Part shown: positions 34,965 through 41,498 of the stretch, piece after piece
Position numbering within the stretch: position 1 is the first letter of the stretch
How the letters are laid out: each line of letters opens with the position of its first letter
Assembly: GCA_026400325.1 (NCBI GenBank)
Contig: JAPLPF010000204.1
Coordinates: 1 to 41,498, forward strand
Direction: 5' to 3'
Source of the DNA: Rhodobacterales bacterium
Lineage (GTDB): Bacteria; Pseudomonadota; Alphaproteobacteria; Rhodobacterales; Rhodobacteraceae
DNA length: 41,498 bases
Position numbers and translations under genes: made by a program
Notes under the pieces: model-generated
The model's input: only the letters and a program-made list of their open reading frames with translations
Databases searched by the model: none
Told to the model about the DNA's origin: nothing

Positions 34965-35085
34965 ACTTGGAGTCGGGCAAGCGCCGATTTGCCGCAGTTC
35001 GGGCGTTTCGGGGCCGCTCTTCCCCCTTGACGGGCGTCATCGCTGCGCCAAGCGAAGTGCGCCCGCAAGGAAGCGATGAGCGGCT

Positions 35086-35655
35086 TTAGCGGGGATGTAC
35101 AATGAAGCGGGTCGCGCAACCCTCGTCGAACGCATCGACCCGCACCTCGGGCCATACGAGAACCTTGAACAGGCGGATGAAAACTGCGCAATGCCAAAGG
35201 CTGGGGCGGCCCGGAAAGCCAAGCGGGTTGTGCCAGATCTCGAACGTCAGCGGCGCGCGGGAGAGGATGCGGAATTCGCCTGACCCGGCGAAGGTCCAGG
35301 CGTGGCGGGCGATGGCGGTGGACAGAAGGCGCGCGCCAAGAGACGCGGGAAGCGCGCGGATCAGCGCCTTGGCGGGACCGGGGATCCGGTGGGCAAGGAT
35401 GTAATTCGCGGTGCCCTGCCCCGCTTGGGCCAGAATCGCCGCCGCCCGGTCGCCGCAGCCTTGCCAGACCGCCAGATGCGCAGCACGGCAGGCGGCTTCG
35501 GGCCACATGCCGGCCTCCGCCGGGGGCAGGTCGATGCCCCACAGCAGCCGGTCGCGCCCTGCCCGACCAAGCGCGCCGTCCAGGATGGGGAGGAGTTGCA
35601 GGATCGCGTTCGGCCCGATCCGCGCATCCGACTCGGCCTGAAAGCCGCCATCCAT
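35086..35655 (-). CDS. bchJ: BchJ, V4R-domain protein of bacteriochlorophyll synthesis
   Basis: A 189-residue protein with a V4R (4-vinyl-reductase-like) fold. It was once thought to be the 8-vinyl reductase and is now regarded as an accessory protein for tetrapyrrole intermediates. RIGPNAILQLLPILDGALGR opens the family region, and TFEIWHNPLGFPGRPSLWHC is near the C-terminus. It starts 3 bases after the bchE stop, in the bchE-bchJ-bchG order typical of Rhodobacter. Intact. Confidence 0.92.
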   Translation of the reverse strand: MDGGFQAESDARIGPNAILQLLPILDGALGRAGRDRLLWGIDLPPAEAGMWPEAACRAAHLAVWQGCGDRAAAILAQAGQGTANYILAHRIPGPAKALIRALPASLGARLLSTAIARHAWTFAGSGEFRILSRAPLTFEIWHNPLGFPGRPSLWHCAVFIRLFKVLVWPEVRVDAFDEGCATRFIVHPR

Positions 35656-35658
35656 TGC

Positions 35659-37332
35659 CTATTCCGCCGGTTCCGGCATCTGCTGGCGCCCACCGCCACA
35701 GGCCCTGACCTGAAGATCCGCCGGCCCCGGGTCCGGCACGCCCGCACGATCCTTTGCCCGGTCCATCATCTGGGTGCGCACCGCCTCTTGCCGCTCCTTG
35801 TGCTTGCGGCTGCGTTCGGCCGTGGCGTCCCAGTCCTGCATCTGCGCCTCGGCGATGGTGCGGGTCTCGTCAAAGTGGAAATCCACTGATGCCTTGGTCT
35901 GGGGCCCCCAGTATCCAGCCTTGCCAAGGTCATAAAAGGTGCGCTGGACACCAGCCTTGAGGAAGGCCTTGAGGCAGCCGAGAAGATACTTGCGCCGGAA
36001 TCCGGTCCCGCGCCAGGGATAGTGGAACAGCGCCTTTCGCATGTAGAAGCGGCGGTAGTTCTTCATCACGCCGTCCAGAAGCTCCCCCCTGGTCAGGGCG
36101 GCGGGCTTCATGATCGGGGTGACGAAGTTGTATTTGGAAAAATCGAAGACCTCGACCTGGTCCTTGATCTCCTGAAAAAGCGGCGTGAAGGGCCAGGGCG
36201 TGTACATCGCCCAGTTGGCAAGGTCGGGCTGCCAGTCCCAGGCCATCTGGAAGGTTTCCTCGAGTGTCTCGGCGGTTTCGTTGTCAAGGCCCACGATGAA
36301 CTGCGCCTCGGTGAAGATGTCGGCCTCACGCAAAAGGCGGATCGCCTCCTTGTTCTGGGCGACGGTGGTTTCCTTGTTGAACAGGTCGAGCTTCATCTGT
36401 GCTGCGGCCTCGGTGCCAAGCGAGATGTGGACCAGCCCCGCCTCGCGGTAGAATTTCAGCAGGTCGCGGTCGCGCCAGATGTCGGTGACGCGGGTGTTGA
36501 TGCCCCATTTCACACGGCTGTTCAGGCCGCGGTCGATCAGTTCCTGGCAGAATTCGACGAATTTCTTCTTGTTGATCGTGGGTTCCTCGTCGGCAAGGAT
36601 GAAGAAGCCGATGCCGTGGTTGTCGACCAGATCCTCGATCTCGTCGGCCACCTTTTTCGGGTCGCGCACGCGGTAGTCGCGCCAGAACTTCCACTGGCTG
36701 CAGAAACTGCAGGTAAAGGGGCAACCCCGCGCCATGTTGGGGATTGCGACCTTCACGCCAAGGGGGATGTAGATGTACTTGTCCCATTCCAGGATCGACC
36801 AGTCCGGTTTGATCCCGTCCAGGTTCTTGACCGTGCTGGCGGCCTGGGTCGCCACGATCTCGTCGCCGTCGCGGAAGGCAAGGCCCCTGATGCGGCGCTT
36901 GTCGTCCGGCCAACGGCCATCACGCACCGCTTCGGCCAGCGCCACCATGATCTCTTCGCCTTCGCCCCTGACGATCACGTCCACCCAGGGCGCCTCGGTC
37001 AGGACCTGGCGGTACATGAAGGTGGCATGGATGCCGCCCAGAAGGCGCACGGCACCGGGCACGACCTCGGAGGCGATCTTCAGCACCGCCTCGGCCTCAT
37101 AGATCGCCGGCGTGATCGCGGTCACGCCGACAAGGTCGGGCTGCAACTCGGCCAGACGCGCGCGCAAGCTGTCGTGGTCGATGTGGTGGGTCATCGCGTC
37201 GATGAAGTGGATGTCGTCGAAGCCGGCGGTCCCGAGCGACCCCGCAAGATAGGCAACCCAGGCAGGGGGCCAGTTGCCGGCAATCTCGGCCCCGCCGGAA
37301 TGGTAATTCGGATGGACAAAGACAATGCGCAT
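35659..37332 (-). CDS. bchE: Anaerobic Mg-protoporphyrin IX monomethyl ester cyclase
   Basis: A 557-residue B12-binding-domain radical SAM enzyme that forms the isocyclic ring E without oxygen. The N-terminal cobalamin-type domain starts [20 protein letters not shown]. The radical SAM cluster motif [11 protein letters not shown] (CxxxCxxC) is at about residue 200. [20 protein letters not shown] and [15 protein letters not shown] follow. The ATG at 37332 is used; the open frame upstream crosses the operator region. Control is unusually clear: a PpsR palindrome and an FnrL-like box lie within 70 bases upstream, fitting an oxygen-sensitive enzyme. No aerobic cyclase (acsF) is in view. Confidence 0.97.
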   Translation of the reverse strand: MRIVFVHPNYHSGGAEIAGNWPPAWVAYLAGSLGTAGFDDIHFIDAMTHHIDHDSLRARLAELQPDLVGVTAITPAIYEAEAVLKIASEVVPGAVRLLGGIHATFMYRQVLTEAPWVDVIVRGEGEEIMVALAEAVRDGRWPDDKRRIRGLAFRDGDEIVATQAASTVKNLDGIKPDWSILEWDKYIYIPLGVKVAIPNMARGCPFTCSFCSQWKFWRDYRVRDPKKVADEIEDLVDNHGIGFFILADEEPTINKKKFVEFCQELIDRGLNSRVKWGINTRVTDIWRDRDLLKFYREAGLVHISLGTEAAAQMKLDLFNKETTVAQNKEAIRLLREADIFTEAQFIVGLDNETAETLEETFQMAWDWQPDLANWAMYTPWPFTPLFQEIKDQVEVFDFSKYNFVTPIMKPAALTRGELLDGVMKNYRRFYMRKALFHYPWRGTGFRRKYLLGCLKAFLKAGVQRTFYDLGKAGYWGPQTKASVDFHFDETRTIAEAQMQDWDATAERSRKHKERQEAVRTQMMDRAKDRAGVPDPGPADLQVRACGGGRQQMPEPAE

Positions 37333-37349
37333 GGAACGAACCTCCCTTG

Positions 37350-37367
37350 TGTCAACCAATGTTGACA
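37350..37367 (-). promoter_or_regulatory. PpsR/CrtJ operator of bchE
   Basis: TGTCAACCAATGTTGACA is an almost perfect TGT-N12-ACA palindrome 17 bases upstream of the bchE start. Confidence 0.93.
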
Positions 37368-37386
37368 CTGTGGCGGGGCGGCTTCC

Positions 37387-37400
37387 TTGACCTGAATCAA
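37387..37400 (-). promoter_or_regulatory. FnrL (FNR-type) box of bchE
   Basis: TTGACCTGAATCAA differs by one base from the FNR consensus TTGAT-N4-ATCAA. Its centre lies about 62 bases upstream of the bchE ATG. Class II activation (-41.5) would put the transcription start near 37352, with its -10 inside the PpsR operator. FnrL control of bchE is known in R. sphaeroides. Confidence 0.8.
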
Positions 37401-37434
37401 TCGGTGATGTCGCCAAAGGGCGTTACGGTGCGAC

Positions 37435-38847
37435 CTAGTCGCCGTCGCGGTTCACCAGCCCGTACTTGCGCAGCTTGACATAAAGCGACTGGCGCGACAG
37501 CCCCAGCATGTCGGCCGCGGCAACCCGGTTGTTGCGCGTCAGTTCAAGCGCGGTTTCGATGCACATCTTTTCAATGACATCCGTGGTTTCCGCCACGATG
37601 TCCTTCAGCGTCGATGACCCGACCAGTTCCATCACCGACCGCGCGCCATCATCCGGCATGCCCGTGCCAGACCGCCGCAGCGCGTCGGCGCGGCTGGCGT
37701 CCCGCACGACAAGAACCAGCACCGGATTGGGCCCATCGTTCAGCCAGCTTGCCGAAAGCTCGACCGCCACCTGGCCGGAGAAGTCGGTTGTCAGCCGCGT
37801 TGCGTAAAGCCGCAGCTGTCCAGTCCGCTTGACGTTGTCCAGAAGCACCCGAAGATCAACCTGCCCTCGCACCAGATAGTCGGCGATCGACCGACCACGC
37901 ACGGCGGCGATGTTGCTTGCATCGGTCAGGTTGAGGAACGCCTCGTTCGCCGCGCGGATGACACCTTCGCTGTCGGCAAAGACAATGCCATCGGCGCCGG
38001 CATGGTACAGCCGTTGCAGGTCGTCGGACAGGTCATCAGCCGGTCTGGACTGCTTGTCGGCCGGGTCGATCAGGCACAGCAGAATCCGTTCTCCGGCCGC
38101 GCGGAACAGACGCGGCGCGACAAGCACCCGACGCTGCGAGCGGCGGGCGGTCACTTCGACCGGGGCGGCCGCCTCGGACGCCGCGACATTGGCAAGCGTC
38201 TCGATGAACTCTCCCCGGCGCCTGCCGTCAAACTCCTGCGCGACGGCGCTGCCCACGAGTTCGGCGCGCGTTCCGCCCAGAAGCTTTGCCGAAGCCGGGT
38301 TGAGATCGGTGATCCGGCCAGAGGAAACCGAGACCAGCATGACAGGATCGCGCGTCATCTCCATCAGCACGCGGTAACGGGTGTCGAGTTCGCGCTGCGT
38401 CTCGTAATCGCGCTCCATCGCAAGCTGCGCCGAGACGAGTTGCTGCTGCACCTCGGCCAGGGGGCGCAAGTCGCGGCCAAGCATCAGGAACGATCCGTCC
38501 GCACCCACCCGATGCAGCGCATAGCGCACCGGGAATTCCCAGACCTGCTGGCTGACATGGTTCAGTTCCAGCGCGACCGAGACCTGGCCGGAACGCAGTT
38601 CCTGCAGACGAAGATCAAGCTTGCGATTGCTTTCTTCGGTCAGGATGTCGGCAAGCGCCATACCTTCCCAATCCGTGAGCTGGCCAAAGGACCGGTGTCC
38701 GGGGTTCACCAGAACCGACACCACGCGCCTTGCCGGCGTGACCAGAAGCGTCAGGTCGGCAGCACTGGCCAACAGCTCTGTCATCAGTTCCGGGGCAATG
38801 ACGGGCAACTTGCCAGCCGCCCTCAGGTGGCGTCCATCCGTTGTCAC
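37435..38847 (-). CDS. ppsR: Photosynthesis gene repressor PpsR/CrtJ
   Basis: The 470-residue aerobic repressor of bch, crt and puc genes. There is an N-terminal PAS-like domain, a Q-linker, two PAS domains (about 155-260 and 275-385), and a Fis-type helix-turn-helix at the C-terminus (VAAADMLGLSRQSLYVKLRK). The two redox-sensing cysteines are present: Cys258 (RILLCLI) and Cys429 in the HTH region (EKMCIETAL), close to C251/C424 of R. sphaeroides. Its nine likely targets are in this window. It lies 49 bases downstream of aerR/ppaA, same strand. Confidence 0.96.
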   Translation of the reverse strand: MTTDGRHLRAAGKLPVIAPELMTELLASAADLTLLVTPARRVVSVLVNPGHRSFGQLTDWEGMALADILTEESNRKLDLRLQELRSGQVSVALELNHVSQQVWEFPVRYALHRVGADGSFLMLGRDLRPLAEVQQQLVSAQLAMERDYETQRELDTRYRVLMEMTRDPVMLVSVSSGRITDLNPASAKLLGGTRAELVGSAVAQEFDGRRRGEFIETLANVAASEAAAPVEVTARRSQRRVLVAPRLFRAAGERILLCLIDPADKQSRPADDLSDDLQRLYHAGADGIVFADSEGVIRAANEAFLNLTDASNIAAVRGRSIADYLVRGQVDLRVLLDNVKRTGQLRLYATRLTTDFSGQVAVELSASWLNDGPNPVLVLVVRDASRADALRRSGTGMPDDGARSVMELVGSSTLKDIVAETTDVIEKMCIETALELTRNNRVAAADMLGLSRQSLYVKLRKYGLVNRDGD

Positions 38848-38896
38848 GTCGCGTTCAACCGTTTCCCTGCGGCCGCTGCCGCAACACTTCTGTCCA

Positions 38897-39700
38897 TCAG
38901 ACTGTCTCGCCGGATGGCGCCACCGCCGTCATGCAAGCACCCGCAATCGCGACCATCGGATCACTGGTCACGATGTCGGCGCCGGTCCGGCCCTTCACAT
39001 CAACCGGGCGGTCCAGCACCGCGCCGCCAACCGCCACGCCCAGCCCGACGCCCCGGCCCCGCCGGGACCCGTCCTTCAGCGCTGCGACAAGCTTCTGGCA
39101 GATCGCCAGCTTTTCCTCGCATCCGACCGAAATCATGGCCAGATCAAACCTGTTGCTCTGGACAAGCGCGTTCAGCCCGGCAGGCGTTGCGCCAATTTCA
39201 AGCCGGACAGAAATGCCGTGCCGACGCAACTGACCGGCCAGAGTTATCGCGCCAAAGCTGTGCTGTTCGCCTTCGGGCAGCACCAGAAGTACGGTGGCAC
39301 TGTCCGCCCGCGCCAGGGCGTTGCTGGTCCAGTCCCGACCCACCTGACGCAAGATCGCCTGCATCCGCGCGACGCCGATCGACACGTCGGTGAACGGGGC
39401 ACGATCTTCTGCCCAGGCACAACCCAGATAGCGGGCAACGGCCGGAAAGTAGCTGTCCACCAGCTCGGATTCGGAAATGCGGGCCCGGCGCATGTCGGCC
39501 CGCATCGCACGGAAGGCAACCGGATCGTCTGAAACGACGGCTCTTGCCAGGGCCGCCACAATCTCGTCATCCAGTTTTCGCGATCCCGCCGACGAAAGAT
39601 CCGCGTCACGCAAGGCCAGCTGAGCCACAACAGTCCGCGCCAGAACAGACAAGCCACCCCCAGGGTGGTGATCCAGCCCGTCCTGCCGAGTGTCGCGCAT
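38897..39700 (-). CDS. ppaA: Cobalamin-binding antirepressor AerR/PpaA
   Basis: A 267-residue regulator with a B12-binding Rossmann domain that antagonises PpsR/CrtJ in response to light through a bound cobalamin. The signature residues are Trp and Ser in GRDWTSNALA and His147 in LPEGEQHSFGAITLAGQLRR, close to AerR His145, the cobalt ligand. The ATG at 39700 is preceded by a strong AGGAGG site; the open frame to 39754 is not used. It sits directly upstream of ppsR, the usual pairing, and has its own PpsR operator. Named aerR in R. capsulatus. Confidence 0.94.
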   Translation of the reverse strand: MRDTRQDGLDHHPGGGLSVLARTVVAQLALRDADLSSAGSRKLDDEIVAALARAVVSDDPVAFRAMRADMRRARISESELVDSYFPAVARYLGCAWAEDRAPFTDVSIGVARMQAILRQVGRDWTSNALARADSATVLLVLPEGEQHSFGAITLAGQLRRHGISVRLEIGATPAGLNALVQSNRFDLAMISVGCEEKLAICQKLVAALKDGSRRGRGVGLGVAVGGAVLDRPVDVKGRTGADIVTSDPMVAIAGACMTAVAPSGETV

Positions 39701-39809
39701 TCCGCCTCCTAAGCCGCCACCAGGGGAAAGCTTCCTGACCTGACGGATTCGCACGCGGGCCAGACAGCGCCCACGCCTTCCCTTTCAGTGTCCGCCAAGG
39801 CCCGTCTAT

Positions 39810-39827
39810 TGTCAAAGCAAATTGACA
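39810..39827 (-). promoter_or_regulatory. PpsR/CrtJ operator of aerR/ppaA
   Basis: TGTCAAAGCAAATTGACA, a TGT-N12-ACA palindrome 109 bases upstream of aerR/ppaA. It suggests autoregulation of the antirepressor-repressor pair. It shares the 323-base divergent region (39701-40023) with a bchF operator; no gene lies there. Confidence 0.9.
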
Positions 39828-39950
39828 CTATGGGCCTTCGATAGGCGGCGTTGCGGCAGTTACGGCAGAATATGCTGAAAAACAAGCACCTTCAGATGCC
39901 CCATGGCTTAAAAAGTGCCACCTGCAGGCAGATATTCTCTGCGGAACAGC

Positions 39951-39968
39951 TGTAAGTTTTAGTTGACA
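39951..39968 (+). promoter_or_regulatory. PpsR/CrtJ operator of bchF
   Basis: TGTAAGTTTTAGTTGACA is a TGT-N12-ACA palindrome overlapping the -35 box of bchF, 56 bases before its start. Confidence 0.92.
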
Positions 39969-39990
39969 CTTCTGCCCACACAGCTAACTT
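39963..39990 (+). promoter_or_regulatory. bchF promoter (-35/-10)
   Basis: TTGACA (39963-39968) and TAACTT (39985-39990) are 16 bases apart. The -35 box is inside the PpsR operator, so PpsR would block polymerase. Confidence 0.55.
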
Positions 39991-40023
39991 TACCTTCAGG
40001 GGCAGCCGCAGGAGTGAGGCTTA

Positions 40024-41498
<1,475 letters not shown>

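Overview
The window is most of a photosynthesis gene cluster (PGC) from a purple non-sulfur alphaproteobacterium of the Rhodobacter group (Rhodobacteraceae). Four things point there: high GC with many ATGA or GTGA stop/start overlaps; a pufQBALMX operon with pufX, which is known only from the Rhodobacter lineage, followed by dxs; a complete spheroidene-type carotenoid set (crtA, I, B, C, D, E, F); and the PpsR/AerR (PpaA) regulator pair next to bchF-bchN. The order matches the R. sphaeroides/R. capsulatus cluster.

Layout. Positions 1-8.2 kb are flanking housekeeping genes: a Tat-exported amidase, ygfZ, a small membrane protein, efp, a small conserved gene, an acidic protein, a TolC-type channel, a Pcm-like methyltransferase and a membrane protein. 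Positions 8.3-18.3 kb, minus strand, hold the superoperon bchC-X-Y-Z-pufQ-B-A-L-M-X, a terminator and dxs. Positions 18.3-27.2 kb hold the carotenoid genes (crtF, crtE, crtD-C, tspO, crtB, crtI, crtA). Positions 27.2-31.0 kb, plus strand, hold bchI-D-O. Positions 31.0-37.3 kb, minus strand, hold bchE-J-G, a BCD-family transporter (ORF428 type), bchP and idi. Positions 37.4-39.7 kb hold ppsR and aerR/ppaA. From 40.0 kb bchF and bchN run off the right edge.

Regulation is unusually legible. I find nine TGT-N12-ACA palindromes (PpsR/CrtJ operators) in front of bchC (two, 8 bp apart), crtE/crtD, crtI, crtA, bchG, bchE, aerR and bchF, plus a near-consensus FnrL box at bchE. The genes together make geranylgeranyl-PP (dxs, idi, crtE), spheroidene and spheroidenone, bacteriochlorophyll a (bch genes), and the reaction centre-LH1 core (puf), all under oxygen and light control.

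The outstanding anomaly is that five otherwise highly conserved loci carry frame-breaking deletions: bchX, the bchZ-pufQ junction, pufL, crtB and bchG. All upstream and downstream parts, operators and stop/start overlaps are preserved. As written, the sequence could not support phototrophy. It is either a very recently broken PGC or, more likely, a sequence with local assembly or consensus losses. Two further length oddities are an in-frame GC-rich palindromic insert in bchD and a long non-conserved tail on crtA. Deletion sizes are inferred from remembered family sequences, because no alignment could be run.
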